64,000 nucleotides of DNA from Cristatella mucedo (GCA_009760855.2 WPIO01000046.1:3102501-3166500), one strand, 5' to 3'. Numbered from the stretch's first letter, positions 34,800 to 46,312 are shown. Made by a program: numbers and translations. The notes: generated by a model from the letters alone, not told the origin.

Positions 34800-35744
34800 G
34801 CCTATTTGTCACCTTTTTTCGGCGGCACGTAGGTTTAGGTAAATAAAAGAATGATTTCCTTACAGAGCTAATAAGATTCTGGAGATCTGCACAGGAGTTC
34901 ATGAGCGGCTATTGAGAAGTAATAAATATATCTAAAAGTGCTGTCGCCAAACAGAATTCCTCGATGATAAGACTAAGCACCTGGGTTTGAAGTGGCTGGA
35001 CTTGCATCGTCTACAAGAGGTCATAATAGTGAGCGTTCGAGCTCAAAAATAGTCTTCAATCTTCCACAGCAGAGTAATCTTGGTGGTTTTTAAAATTAAT
35101 AAAAGATTTATAGGTAAAATATAAAATATATAGCCGTTGCCAGGTCTTTTAACTAGGAGTCTGCGTACGCGGTAGGCGAGCATGGCTGAATCGAAGTGGA
35201 ATGCTTCTAACGCTTTCTTTTTCTCCGTCGATCGCTTTAATTACGGCTCGTTCTTTTGGTTTAACTTTAGGATAAAACGTGGTTTCGCGTCGCTGAATGT
35301 ATGCATTCGGACCTAAGCAAAAGCTCTGAGATTTATAGTGTATAGGGGAATAGATTTACTCTTTCAGAGGTTGCAATTGTAGTTAAGAACACGGGTGTTT
35401 TCAATGAGAAGTGGAACTTCAACGAACGTGGTCCAGAATTTGAAAGTTGTATCAGAGGATTTTTGATTTTCGATTTTCTTCTCTCGAGAGTTGCCGAGTT
35501 CGTACCTCAAAATTTTCGTAAGTTGAACTTTCCCAAGTTGAACCGTCGTAAGTCGGGGGATGACTCTGGTTGAGTTCCTGCTTAGCCTGATACGGTAACA
35601 GCAGCAGGACCTTGGCAATAAAAAAGGTCCATATTCATTGCGGAAGTGACAAATTAAAAGGAGACAGGCCGCAGTGCGAAGGCCGTTTAACGCGCCATCG
35701 GATTGAAACCGCTATTTTTCAATGAAGTTAGCAGCCCATTATAA
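34798..35744. other. Unassigned AT-rich sequence with a pogo/Tigger-like end
   Basis: The minus strand from 35571 reads CATCCCCCGACTTACGAC, followed by further ACTTACGA and GGTACGAACT words. This resembles terminal inverted repeats of Tigger/pogo-type elements. The opposite end was not found. Confidence 0.35.
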
Positions 35745-36990
35745 TAATAATAATAATATTGCACTTGATAAAGCGCCCTCAGAGAACTTAATCTCTTTCT
35801 AGGCGCTTTACATTTGCTGCAAAGTGATATGCAATAGAATAGTAAGTAAAATCATGCTTGAAAAACAAACAAAATAAATAATATGGTTAGGGGTTACATG
35901 CACAGGGTCAGCATGCAAATGTGGTTAGTGGCAGCATGCACAGTGTCAGCACGCATAAGCACATCAATGACGAATCACAGGGACCCACTAAATGCTGTCC
36001 TAAATAGGTGTGTTTTTAAGTTTCTTTTAAATGTGGTCAGGTCAGGGGATGTTCTGATGCAGGTCGGGAGGGAGTTCCAGGCTGTGGGAGCATACGAGCT
36101 AAATGCACGGTCTCCAAAGGATTTAAGGTTTGTACGAGGTATTTCCAGACTGTTGGATTCCGAAAAGCGAGTGGTACGATGCTTGGCCTGATGGGGTAGT
36201 ATATCTGAAAGATAGGCTGGAGCCATAGAATGAAGAGACCTAAAAGTGAGCGACAAAACCTTGAAGTCAATCCGTTGCTTGACTGGTAGCCAGTGCAGGT
36301 CGGCGAGAAGTGGAGTAATGTGGCAACTGCGACGCTCACGACAGACAAGCCTAGCTGCCGAGTTTTGCACCAGCTGCAATCGCCTGATCGCACATGCTGG
36401 TAGGCCAGTAAGCAGTGAGTTGCAGAAGTCGAGACGAGATGTCACGAATGCATGGACCAGCTTGGATGTGGTATCTTTATCTAAACAAGCCCGAATTTTA
36501 GCAATGTTATGAAGCTGAAAATATGCAGATTTGACTGTGGAGCTGATGTGGTCGTCTAACGAGAGGTCGCTTTGGAATATGACACCCAGATTTCGAGCTG
36601 ATTCAACTGGAGATATGCTGTCAGAGCCAATTTTGAGAGTCAGCCTTTCCAATTTCTGAATCACACTGGGTTTGCCCATAACTAGTAAGTTAGTTTTATC
36701 ATCGTTTAGTTTTAGAAAATTTGCTGCCATCCATGTGCGGATGTCATCAATGCATGCAGCTAGTGAGTTGAGAGAATTTGAGGTGCTCGAAGGCTGGGAG
36801 GGATCAAAGCGAAGGTACAACTGAGTGTCATCCGCATAGAAGTGAAAGCCTAGATTGTGCTTGGCAATCACATCAGCAAGAGGGAGTGTATAAACCGTGA
36901 TAAGAACCGGACCTAGCACGGAGCCCTGAGGTACTCCATATTTTAGAGATACTTCATATGAATACTCTTTCAGATGAATATTCTTTAGCC
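35745..36990 (-). mobile_element. L2-like element, best-preserved RT copy
   Basis: Minus-strand, 5'-truncated copy with an uninterrupted reading frame from the VSLKYGVPQGSVLG motif (near 36955) to HLFRTAFSGSL at 35975. That covers the RT GVPQGS box, the catalytic FHFYADDTQLY box (YADD about 30 residues after GVPQGSVLG), the FLKLNDDKTNLLVMGKP block, ARNLGVIFQSDLSLDD, the IAKIRACL-HAFVTSRLDFCNSLL block, ARLVCRERRSCHITPLLADL with HWLPVKQRI, and the C-terminal DRAFSSYAP-AWNSLP block. The 3' UTR with repeated GGTTAGGGG and CAGCATGC words, the tail hairpin and (AAT)n follow at 35745-35960. Order and wording fit the L2 group of the CR1/Jockey lineage. The catalytic YADD is intact, but ORF1, endonuclease and the RT N-terminus are absent, so this copy cannot move by itself. 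Confidence 0.93.
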
Positions 36991-37619
36991 CATCTTGAAC
37001 AAATCACCCGCTAGACAACACAACTTTTGCATTACGGCGACTCAATATTAAAGTTGAAAGGGCCAAGTCTCATTAGTAGGACATTTTAGAATTCCTTCTC
37101 AACTAAGGACTTGACAACAGTGCAATAGCCGCCCAAAAATTTAATAATGCTGCTGTTGGTACACATTTTGGACTGAAAGGGCGTAAGATATTTTTATCTG
37201 TTGTACGTCAAAATAGAATCGCTCGCTCGGCATTCAAGTTAAGCTCCAGACTTGGAAGCAAGGCGGGCGGGCTGGTTCGAAGGCAACCGTGGGCTAAAGA
37301 CCGCACCGACTACTGCTGGCCATGATTGAAAAAGCAGTCTGTCTGACTTAACTGGCTTAATGCTCGACTCCAACCTCGACGGCGGCTTCCTCTCTTTTCT
37401 AATGGTGCAAGAGGCTCGTGACTCGTACCTATCTATCTATGAAAGGGCAATATCTGCTGCGAAACTGCATCGAATGACGGGCATCTTTTCGGGATCGGCC
37501 AGAAAGAGTATTTTCGTAACTCAGCGACGTTTACAAAAAGCCGGCCATTTCTCATCGACCATCCTCCAGCCAGCGGCCTTCGTGGTGTGCTGTTGCGGGC
37601 AGCGACGTCTACGTCCGCC
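36991..37619. other. Unassigned sequence
   Basis: No recognised gene or repeat. The frame 37360-37641 runs into a SINE and is not called. Confidence 0.4.
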
Positions 37620-37755
37620 CAGGGTTTGGCCCAGCGGTTAAAATGCTCGCTCAGACCAAGTCCTACACCGAGGACGTCGGCTCGAGCCCCGTCGCGTACG
37701 AGAAGTGCCTGAAAAGAGATTAGGTTCCCTTGGGGGGCTATGAAAATCAATTATA
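37620..37755 (+). mobile_element. SINE1 copy
   Basis: GTTTGGCCCAGCGGTTAAAA (A-box TGGCCCAGCGG), a B-box-like GGCTCGAGCCCC, then GAAGTGCCTGAAAAGAGATT and AGGTTCCCTTGGGGGGCTAT, ending AAAATCAATTATAAA. Confidence 0.85.
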
Positions 37756-37859
37756 AACGCAGCTATTGCAGAGCACCGGGACGGCGCGTGTGCGAAGCAG
37801 CGAAACCTCTCAGTTGCATTCTACGCGCCGGGCTCGAGGGCACTGCTGAACTGAAAACG

Positions 37860-39060
37860 ATCGTGGCAAAATGGCCGTCGGCGGCGGCGGCCATTCTGCC
37901 AGTGCACTGCAGGGCCTAAGCGTCCTCCAGCTATGGCACGCCGCCGCCGCCGCGAGCGCTCTGCACGTGCTCGGCCCTGAGCTCTTTACCGGCGCCTATT
38001 GGTCGCCTCCTCTCTCGCAGCGCTGCAAGTGTTCACGCGCAAGCGGTAAACTCGGCTCCGGAAACTGCACGGCCAGCCGATCGGCCCCGACCGGCTGCCC
38101 GGTGCAGCCGCCGCCGCCGCTGCTCTCGCGTCGAACGCGCGAGCGCTCGCGTCGACCGTCCCGACGTCCAGCGCTCCAGCAAGGAGCGGGAGCTGCTCGC
38201 GTAGCTGCCCGCAACGCCGACCCGCCGGCCGACGCTCCGGACGAGCGCGAGCAGCAGGGATTAGCCGGTCCTCTGCAGCGCCGCGCGCGACAGTCGCTTC
38301 CTCCTCCGCCGCCGCCGCACCAGCGCTGCCGGGGCTGCGGCCGATTCGGACGCTGGCTGGCCGGCTGGCTGGCTGGCGCTGTTGCTGGCCGCACAGGCGT
38401 GCTCGCAGCGGAAATGGATGCGGTCCGACTCGCTGCGGCGCAGCGAGTCGGACCGGACCGACCCGGACGACGGACGACGACGCGGAGCGGCTTCTGGCGG
38501 CGTGCCGGAAGCGGGCGACCGCACGCGAGCGCGAGGCGCCAGCCAGCCTGGAGTGCTCGGTTCCGGCGAGATAAGAGAGCGAGCGAGAGGTGCGTCCACT
38601 TGCTGTGCGCGGCGGAGGCGATCTTACGCTCCGTCAAGAATTTATTGACGCCTCCTCGCCATTCCGCACCCATTCCCGAGTGCTTTGCGACCTTCGCGAA
38701 AATGCGTGCGAGCGGGCGCGGCGGCGCACCGCTCACTCGAAAATGCAGGGCGTGGCAGCCGTGGCAGCAGCGAACTGGCCGACGGGCGACAAGTGGCTGC
38801 TCCAGCAAAGACCCCAGCAAAGGGCGGTGAAACCGACAAACGCCCGGGCTCTGGCGGCGGGGGATCTAACAGCGGCAGAGTACATCCGGTCGCGACAGCG
38901 CCACGCAGGGCGGAACAGTTGCAGCGCGCGTCTCGCACACTGTCGCCCCATGCGGGTGCGACGGTCAGGACGCTAGTGTCTCGGAATGCCGCACCAAGGT
39001 CGAGGTCAAGATCGAGCGCGAACAAAATGCAACGCCCCACCAGCGACGCCTGAGGCATTG
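37860..39060. other. CpG island-like patch with open frames on both strands
   Basis: About 1.2 kb of very GC- and CpG-rich sequence. A plus-strand frame of 319 codons (37871-38830) starts in a good context (AAAATGG), and a 274-codon minus-strand frame overlaps it. Both are Ala/Arg/Pro/Gly-rich with no domain I recognise, so the openness is probably due to base composition. It may be a promoter or first-exon region. A 35-bp perfect palindrome sits at 38421-38455. Confidence 0.45.
38421..38455. repeat. 17-bp perfect inverted repeat, 1-bp spacer
   Basis: CGGTCCGACTCGCTGCG, then G, then its exact complement CGCAGCGAGTCGGACCG. Confidence 0.95.
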
Positions 39061-41214
39061 CTCGCCGACTGCAAAGTGGACCAACTAATGTGACGTTATC
39101 GGCGCAATGTGCGGCCTCCGCGTCCGGGCAGAATTAACGCTGTTGCAAAGGCACTAGTCGCACCTGACGCACCTGATGACCATGATATTGGTGACGCACC
39201 ATGATATTGGTGACGACTGGATCTGGCTTCACGGCTCGCGACTTGTAGGCGCAGCGCCAATTCAAGCAGGTATGCCGACAGTTGCACGAACACGGCAGCG
39301 ACGACGAGCGCTCGTACTTTACCATAATAGATACCATAATAAAACTACCATAATAAATAAAATAAAATAAATTACTATAATAAAACTTTACCATGACCAG
39401 CGCTCGTACTTTACCATAATAAGTTCACATCCACGACGTAGACACGTCTATCTGACAGCAGCGGAGTGTTGCGGGTGGCCATGATACACGCCAACGGCTC
39501 CGTGGCCGAGGGCTCAAATAGGCTCAAATGTCAATGTCAACTACGCCAGCACAACTCACTGCCTATTGCATAGCGTCAGATTTTATGCGGCTTAGGCTAT
39601 AGATAGTCGCATATTCTGTTCATATCCAATACCATTCAGGAACCACGAATAATGAGTATCAATCAAAATTGAGCAAATTCAGGTAGCCGCGGTTTCAACG
39701 GCGTCAATTAGCATTGAAATAGGGGAAGTTCTGTTGTGGACACTGTGCCAATAGCACAGCTAGCGTATGTTTTTATATTAACATAATATATAGTGATACA
39801 ATTATATTATATAATGAACACATTTTGAGAGATCTATTTTGTCTAGGGTTAAAACGGCGGCTAGTAATTGATTTTTTAGACAGCAATGCAATTAAAAATA
39901 ATAAATTGAAGTAAATATACACAATAATAATTACAGTTGCTCACTTTTATCACGCGTGCATATGTTGAGTTGCTACTACTGTGTGCCTTTGTCTGCTCTG
40001 TTTCTTTACGGCACCTAACTTTGGGCATTAGCAATAGAGTTAGTGATTCGTTTGGCTAATGCAGCTCCATCGCTCTCGTGCGCTCGACGTCTGATCAGCC
40101 GCAGACGCCGGGTCGGAGCCCGAGAGTCGGAGCAGTGGTAGAAGCGTTCATTCAGTCCAGTTCATCACGCATTTTATTCACGGCGACTTAGAAATCGATC
40201 TGATGAACCGACCAGGCCGGCACACATTTGAAATAGATGCCACTTCTTACGTTTGCAAAATTAATCGTAATTTCAGCCAAGACTGCAGTAGAAAGTGACA
40301 CAACCGTGTCTCAGCGTCGAGTCGTTGGGGCTATCTTATTTTTATACCTCAGAATCTGTCGATTAATTCTCACATTAAAATCGGACTTTCGTTCAGTTAG
40401 TGGACTACGGATTTTAAGTTATCTTGATTCCACGGACGGCGTGGAAATGTCATCCCTGGCTAGTCCGAGAAGTGGGCGAGCCTTTATTGGTGGTACTACA
40501 TTTAAGTCTTTCGGCTCGCAGTAACTCACGCTGTGCTCAGCGACAGCCCAGATCACAGGTCAGCAAGCCACGGATGGTGTTTAAGGGCTGTTTCGTTAAA
40601 GGCAAAGGTCTTTGCGAAGAGTTTTAGGCTAACCGATAGTGAGCGGCTCATGTACTTTACAAGCCCGCATCCATGAAAAATCACGGAATACTTCAGCTTA
40701 GCTTTGAATGGTGGACCTAAAGCGTCCGCTAAACTGACTCGTATGCCGGCGGCCTATGCTTTGCGCCGCCGGACGCCGCTTCCGTCGAAGAATAGCGGGC
40801 AGGCTCTACTTATGCATGTCAATGGCTTACCTCAGCAGTCAGCGAAGCACGACTTCCCGTCGGGAGATCTCCCGACTCTGGCGCTTCCTCTGGTGGCAGC
40901 TTCCGCCCGAAAGCGGAAGCGCCTCCAGAACTTCTCGTCACTTTTTTTGTTGTTGAAGATTACTTGTTTAATTCTGATGCTCAGTGGGACAGCAAGTCAC
41001 CTGATTTGAATTCCATACAATGGCGTGGAGCACTATGAATATCGACTTACTGTTTTTCTCCTCCGACTCTTTAGCCTTGCTTGAATGCATTATTTAGAGG
41101 TCAAACGTATCGCCGTAGCGTTATCAGAGGCTTTTAAGCTTTGTGTCCGAGCTTTAATCGACTCGGTATATTTTTATCTAATACGGCTGCTGTTTACTAA
41201 TTTATTTTCTCTTA
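39061..41214. other. Unassigned region with short repeats and hairpins
   Basis: An 18-bp tandem (CATGATATTGGTGACG-type, 39181-39217), 23-bp direct repeats at 39307-39329 and 39399-39421 around an AT-rich spacer, and a hairpin cluster at 40859-40931. Frames at 40237-40524 and 40704-41009 match nothing known. Confidence 0.4.
40859..40931. repeat. Hairpin cluster
   Basis: GTCGGGAGATCTCCCGAC (40859-40876) is an 18-bp perfect palindrome. GCTTCCGC/GCGGAAGC (40899-40906 with 40913-40920) encloses a 6-base loop. GGCGCTTCC (40880-40888) can pair instead with GGAAGCGCC (40916-40924). Confidence 0.85.
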
Positions 41215-42370
41215 CAGTAATAATAATAAAACATTTGATGTAGCACCTCCAGAGAACTCAATCTCTTTATAAGCAATTTACATTTGCTGCAAAGGAAGCA
41301 CGATTGACAATAAACAACAAAAACATGGTTAGACATGCACAGGGTCAGCATGCAAAGTATGGTTCGTGGCAGCATGCATAGTGTCAGCACGCGTAAGAAT
41401 ATGAAGGACGAATCGCAGAGACCCAATAAATGCTGCATTAAACAGATGCATTTGTATTTTCTTTTTTAATGTGATCTCAAGTCAGGAGATGTCTTGGCGC
41501 TAGTCTGGAGTGAGTTCTAGGCTTTGGAGCAGACGAACTAAAGGGAACCAGCTCCAGAGGATTTGAGGTTTGCACGAGATATAGGCAGATTCCGAAAAGC
41601 GGGTAGTACCATGCTTAGCCTGGTGGGGGAGTATATCTGATAGGTAGGCTGGAACCAAAGAACAAAGGAACCTAAACTGAATTATGTACCCTTGAAGTCT
41701 ATGCGTTGCTTGACAGGCGGCCACTGTAGGTCGGCGATAAGTGGTGTGATGTGGTCTCTGCCTAGCTGCACAGTTTTGCACCAGCTGTAAGTGCCTGATT
41801 GCATGGGCCGGTAGACCAACAAGCAGTTAGTTTACTAGAGTCGAGACAGGACGTTACAAATAAATGGACCGATTCAGATGTGGTATCATTGTCTAAACAA
41901 GCCCAAATATTAGCAAGGTTATATAGCTGGAAGTAGGCAGATTTGACTGTGCAGCCGATGTGGTCGTCTAAGGAAAGGTCACTTTGGAACAGGACAACTA
42001 GATTTCACGCAGATTCAACAGAAAATGTGCTGGCAGAGCCGATTTTGAGTGTTAGCCTTTCCAATTTCTGAATCACATTAGGTTTGCCCATAACTATTAA
42101 GTTGGTTTAATTATCATTAAATTTAAGAAAGTTTGCTGCCATCCATGTGCGGATGTCATCAATACGTGCAGCAAAGGAGTTGAGAGAATTTGACGTGCTG
42201 GAGGGCTGAGTGGGATCAATGCGAAGGTACATCTGAATGTCACCCGCATATCAGCGAAAGCCTTGATTGTGCTTGACAATAACATCGGAAAGACGGAGAG
42301 TATGAATAGTGAAAAGAACAGGACCAATCGCAGAGCCCTGGGGTACCCCATATTTTAGTGGTTCTTGGAT
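41215..42370 (-). pseudogene. L2-like element, decayed 5'-truncated copy
   Basis: Minus-strand copy with an ATT-type tail at 41215-41230, a hairpin at about 41239-41280, and the 3' UTR boxes GGTTAGACATGCACAGGGTC and GTGTCAGCACGCGTAAG. RT blocks: AYLSDILPHQAKHGTTRFSE in the frame 41500-41781, the LNLMIIKPT/FLKLNDDKTN region near 42110, and the GVPQGS-equivalent GGGTACCCCATATTTTAG near 42337-42355. Many frame breaks. Truncated at about the same place as the copy at 35745. Confidence 0.88.
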
Positions 42371-42418
42371 GATCTTTGTCCATTCACAACTTTAATTTAC
42401 AGCTCAGAATATATTGAT

Positions 42419-42598
42419 GAGCTGATTCAAAAGCCTTCATATTATAATGACAGCAGGGCCCTAGCGGCGTCAATCACTATCGCGTACTCGCGTGGAGTGA
42501 GAAGAACGGTGCACTCGTAAGCAGGATTCAAATCCATGACCTCGATCGTGAAGTTGAGCACTCTGCCTCTATGCTAAGACTCACGGGCACCTCGTGTT
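42419..42598 (-). mobile_element. SINE2-like copy, diverged
   Basis: Minus-strand tRNA-like head: GTGCCCGTGAGTCTTAGCAT with A-box TTAGCATAGAGG, an arm GATCGAGGTCATGG, and B-box GATTTGAATCC. The SINE2 body end follows, with CCCTGCTGTCATTATAATAT and TTTTGAATCAGCTC. The head resembles a class II tRNA; it is adjacent to the truncated L2 copy. Confidence 0.65.
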
Positions 42599-43889
42599 TT
42601 ATTAAAGAAAAGACAATCTAACGGAATCTTCGTCTAGTGAAACTTTGGCAGGCCAAAGCAATTATATCATGACAGCGTTTGAGATTATGTGCGATTTCCG
42701 AATCATAATCGTCAGGCAACAAATATATTTACATAGATTTTGAGACCGTATGCAAAGCCGAACACCGGCAGCAGTTGGTCACTTGAGCTAGAGGCATACA
42801 AGTGAGTGGTAGTAAGCTCTGGATCTGGGGTTGTCGAAATGCTGCTCTTTGTTGCTGGTCGAATGAACTGCTCTGATCGCGGGGCACGGACTAGCTATTA
42901 GCACAGCCATTACGTTCTGGGGCGCTTGCGATTGCCGCCGTGCTCCGCTGCTGCTCAGCTCGGCGCAGCCTGCGACTTCGAATCGATAGGGAGGCGCAAG
43001 CTGCACGTCACGTGTCAATCATGGCGGCGGCGGCTTACTGCCTGGCGCCTGGCACTTTTTCCGGGCGCTTTTCGCAAAGGACTCTGAATCGGGATGCACT
43101 GCAGCATGCTTTAATAGCGCAGGTGCTAGCACTCATGCTGCTAATGTCGGCACACGAAGGAGCTAGGCGACTGCCAACGATTAGGCATTTGCAAGCGTAA
43201 CCCAAACGTCATTCTGGTGCGCAGCTTGTCTGCAACGAATCTTCTTATTTGCGTGGTCTTTGTTGGTCCGAAGCCTCTGCCTTAAGCAGTTGTAAGACCT
43301 ATTTTAAATTCTCAAAGTTGTGTGCCTCGTTTTTGCATTATCGATGACCGCTTTTTACTCTCTGCTTCCCTGAAATTGATATCGGAAGTTAGATACACTC
43401 GTTTCGTGTAGAGCGTAAACAGCAGAGGAACTTTCCCGATCTCAGACCGCTTCATCGTGCTCGCGATTTGTCTCCTCTAGCACTTGGTTCGTCTCCACCT
43501 GCAAGTCGACCCTTCTTGTCTAGTGGTGCCCTTTCAGCTGAGCCCCGGTAGCACTGCCATCTGATGCCACGCTTTTACACAAACCCCGACGCTCATTTAT
43601 TCCCGGGGACTTAATTGCGATTTTATTGAACTCCCATTAACTATAGCCTGGATGTCATTATCACGTGCCAAACTTTGGCATTTCGTTGTGTTGCGGCCCG
43701 CATGGGTGCCACTTTTCTAATCGGTGAGCAATTTTCTGGGAATCTGGGCTGAACCCAGTTGGCTTTGGTCTACCCAAGTTACCTCCTAAAGCTTTGAAGC
43801 CCGTAATTCTTTCATTTAATTGTGGGATTGCTATTAATAATGAGCATTTCTGCCATCAACGAACCCAGGTCCCAAACCAAACGAGACCC
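42599..43889. other. Unassigned sequence with one small open frame
   Basis: An ATG at 43021 in a CATGGCGGCGGCGG context opens about 60 codons to 43200 (start MAAAAYCLAPGTFSGRF). There is no recognisable domain. It could be a first exon, but nothing else supports that. Confidence 0.3.
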
Positions 43890-44995
43890 GTGCTGGCAGA
43901 ACCCGATCTCTCCCAGCCTTCCAGTGAGGCAAACTCTCTCAACTCGCTTCCTGCATTTATTGTTCGCCGACATTCGCACTTCGATGATCTCAAACGTTAT
44001 CAAATCAAATGAAGGTAAAACCAACTTACTAGCTATGGGAAAACCAAGAGTGACTCGGGAATAGGACAGCTTAACTCTAAAAATCAGCTCAACCTGCAAA
44101 TCCTCCATGGCAGGTGCATGAAACCTCCGTGTCCTGTTCCAAAGTGACCAATCGTGAGACGACCACATTAGCTTTACAGTTAAGTATGAATACTTTCATC
44201 TACGTAGCTTAGCTAACACTTGGCCCATCTCAGACAGGGATGGTACATCCAACTTGGTCCAGTAACTCGCTGCTGTCTGGTCTACCGGCAGCAGCGGCAT
44301 GTCGGTGGTGAGCTCAGCAGATGCCGAATCGCATCATCGGCTGCTCGGCTTTCATATTATGGAATCAAGGAATGAATTATGATGATATTAAAGATATACA
44401 TTAATTCATGCATTATTATGATGATATTAAAGATATATATATATATATATAATTATTGATATACATAATATCATCACTCCTTCGGCATCATCGCTTTGAT
44501 TCCAAATCAAGCAAGCAGCGTACAAAATTCAAAGTTACGTCACGAGCAGTTAGATCCATCCATTCTCTTGGATCCAGATCTACCTCTCAGAACTACTTCC
44601 CAATTGGGCTAGGCATCGTAACATCCGCTCTCTTTTCTTATTTAAGCCGTCTAGCTATACCTTGAACCAACCTCGAATCCTTTGGGGACCGTGCATTTAG
44701 TTTCTACGCTCTCAAAGCCTGAAACTCACTCCAGACTGACATCGCAAAATGTCTCTACTTTACCGAATTTAAAAAGAAGATAAACGCTCATTTTTTCAAG
44801 CTAAAAGATATTGCCGATTCCTTGAAAATGATCCTTTTTGAGTTATTATGCGTGCCGACATAATATATTTCGTCGCTAACCACATTGATATCATTTTTCA
44901 TTTACAGCACATGCAAAATGCATTGAAAGAGATTTATTTATTTGAAGGTGCTTGCAAAATGTGCTGTTATTGTTATTAATAGTATTAGTATTAAA
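43890..44995 (+). pseudogene. L2-like element, strongly decayed
   Basis: Begins at PDLSQPSSEANSLNSLPAFI (main family: DPSQPSSTSNSLNSLAACI), then GKTNLLAMGKPRVTRE near 44015-44060. Weak traces of the SDL..DDHISS and YFHL..IA blocks follow near 44140-44215, then a C-terminal FGDRAFSFYALKA trace near 44676-44720. The tail is degraded (GCACATGCAAAATGCATTGA, then ATT-rich). About 80 bp at 44370-44455, including a doubled TTATGATGATATTAAAGATA word and a (TA)n run, interrupt it. Confidence 0.75.
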
Positions 44996-45341
44996 CACTT
45001 AGCTTGCTGGCTGTCTGAAGTTATTACAACCTCTGGGTAAACGGCTGCTACAGTATATCTAAACGCAGGCTACCATCAACTGGACTTAAATTATGGCTGC
45101 CGGAATGAGTGGTTCCCGAACTATGATGAATAAGTACCGCATCTGTCATAACCTGTAGTAGCTACAGCCTTGAAAGTTATATATCTGCGTACCCACTACC
45201 TTTATAGTTGTGGCGCGAGCGAGTACTTCCTCTCGGTGGAATGTAGAGCCAAGCTTGAATCTAATGAACTAGTGCCGCCGTTGATCGGTGATGCTGATTT
45301 CTTTCGTGCTCAGCTGTTGTAAAAACAAGTTAAAAGGTCAA
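44996..45341. other. Unassigned sequence
   Basis: Nothing recognised. Confidence 0.4.
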
Positions 45342-45412
45342 AGCTGATTTAACAGCCTCGTTTACATAGCGGCAGAAGAGCCTCGGCGGCGGCTATTGGC
45401 ACCGCTGGCAGT
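45342..45412 (-). mobile_element. SINE2 3' fragment
   Basis: AGCTGATTTAACAGCCTCGT, TTACATAGCGGCAGAAGAGC and CGGCGGCTATTGGCACCGCT match the end of the minus-strand SINE2 at 31933 step by step. The head is missing. Confidence 0.65.
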
Positions 45413-45888
45413 CGCGTACGCACGGCGGCGGCGTCGCTGCTTCCGCTGCTCGTAAAGCGCGCGCTTCCCGTGTGTCATTTCCACCAGCGCCGGTCGCGGG
45501 CGCGCGAGGTCTTTTGTGACTGTTGCATTGCCCGTGGCGACGTAGTGCTGCTCTCTGTGCGCTGCACAACTCTCTGAGCCTCGGAGCCGTTTCTAAGAGC
45601 GTCTAGTCATTCTAGGATTTCTGGAAACGTAAGAGGCGCGCTCGGACGTCCGAGCTTCTGAGCTGAACGGCAGCATCCGAGCGCCGGTCTCGGTGTCCGG
45701 TGCCGGTATCTCGCGGCAGGACCTTCCTCGTCTGGAACGGGCCGACCCTCCTTTGAAAAAATGGCCCCTGGCTCGGTCGGCTTGCTCGCGCGTGCAAAAC
45801 TGAGCTCTGATGGACGACGCCATTCATCCGGCGAGATCTCGCCGTCGACAATCCATTTCCGGCATTCTCTCTGCATGCACTGCAGAGA
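45413..45888. other. CpG-rich sequence, no gene recognised
   Basis: Short CpG-rich patch upstream of the TACA repeat, with overlapping minus-strand frames that run into the microsatellite. Confidence 0.35.
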
Positions 45889-46192
45889 TACATACATACA
45901 CATACAATACATACATACATACATACATACATACATACATAATACATTATAATACATAATAATAATACATACATACATAATAACACATAATATATACATA
46001 ATAATACATAATACATACATAATACATAATACATACTACATACATAATAATACATAATAATAATACATGCATACATAATAATACATAGTAATAATACATA
46101 ATAATAATAATACATACATACATGCATAATAATACATAATAATAATAATACATACATACATGCATAATAATACATAATACATACATAACATA
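45889..46192. repeat. (TACA)n / (AATA)n microsatellite
   Basis: (CATA)n at about 45890-45940, then mixed ATAATACATACAT units to 46192. The poly Tyr-Met-Cys frames on the minus strand are artefacts. Confidence 0.95.
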
Positions 46193-46221
46193 CACAGTAC
46201 CAGAGCTCTAACTGACCTCTG

Positions 46222-46312
46222 CAGTAGTACTGTGTATGTCACCTTTATAACCGTGCTAGGCTTGTTGACATTGTGCTTGTTACCACTAGCCATTTGATCA
46301 TGCTTCATGCAC
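46222..46312 (+). mobile_element. L2-like 3' UTR fragment, duplicated
   Basis: TAACCGTGCTAGGC, TTGTTGACATTGTGC, GTTACCACTAGCCATTTGAT and CATGCTTCAT match 46890-46952 base for base apart from a few changes, but the tail hairpin is missing here. Confidence 0.7.

Noticed and set aside
35975-36919. Host gene for a reverse transcriptase-like protein (telomerase or domesticated RT)
   Set aside because: The L2 tail hairpin and AAT tail follow at the expected place, and near-identical truncated copies exist at 14213 and 23615, so it is a retrotransposon copy.
37871-38830. 319-codon frame with a good start context
   Set aside because: The opposite strand is open over almost the same span, composition is that of CpG-rich DNA, and no domain is recognisable; kept only as a CpG island-like patch.
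42500-42598. Functional tRNA gene on the minus strand
   Set aside because: A and B boxes are present, but no complete acceptor stem forms around them and the sequence continues into the SINE2 body; treated as a SINE head.
43021-43200. Small secreted or first-exon protein starting MAAAAY
   Set aside because: Only a start context supports it; no signal, domain or splice evidence could be judged. Noted in the region entry instead.
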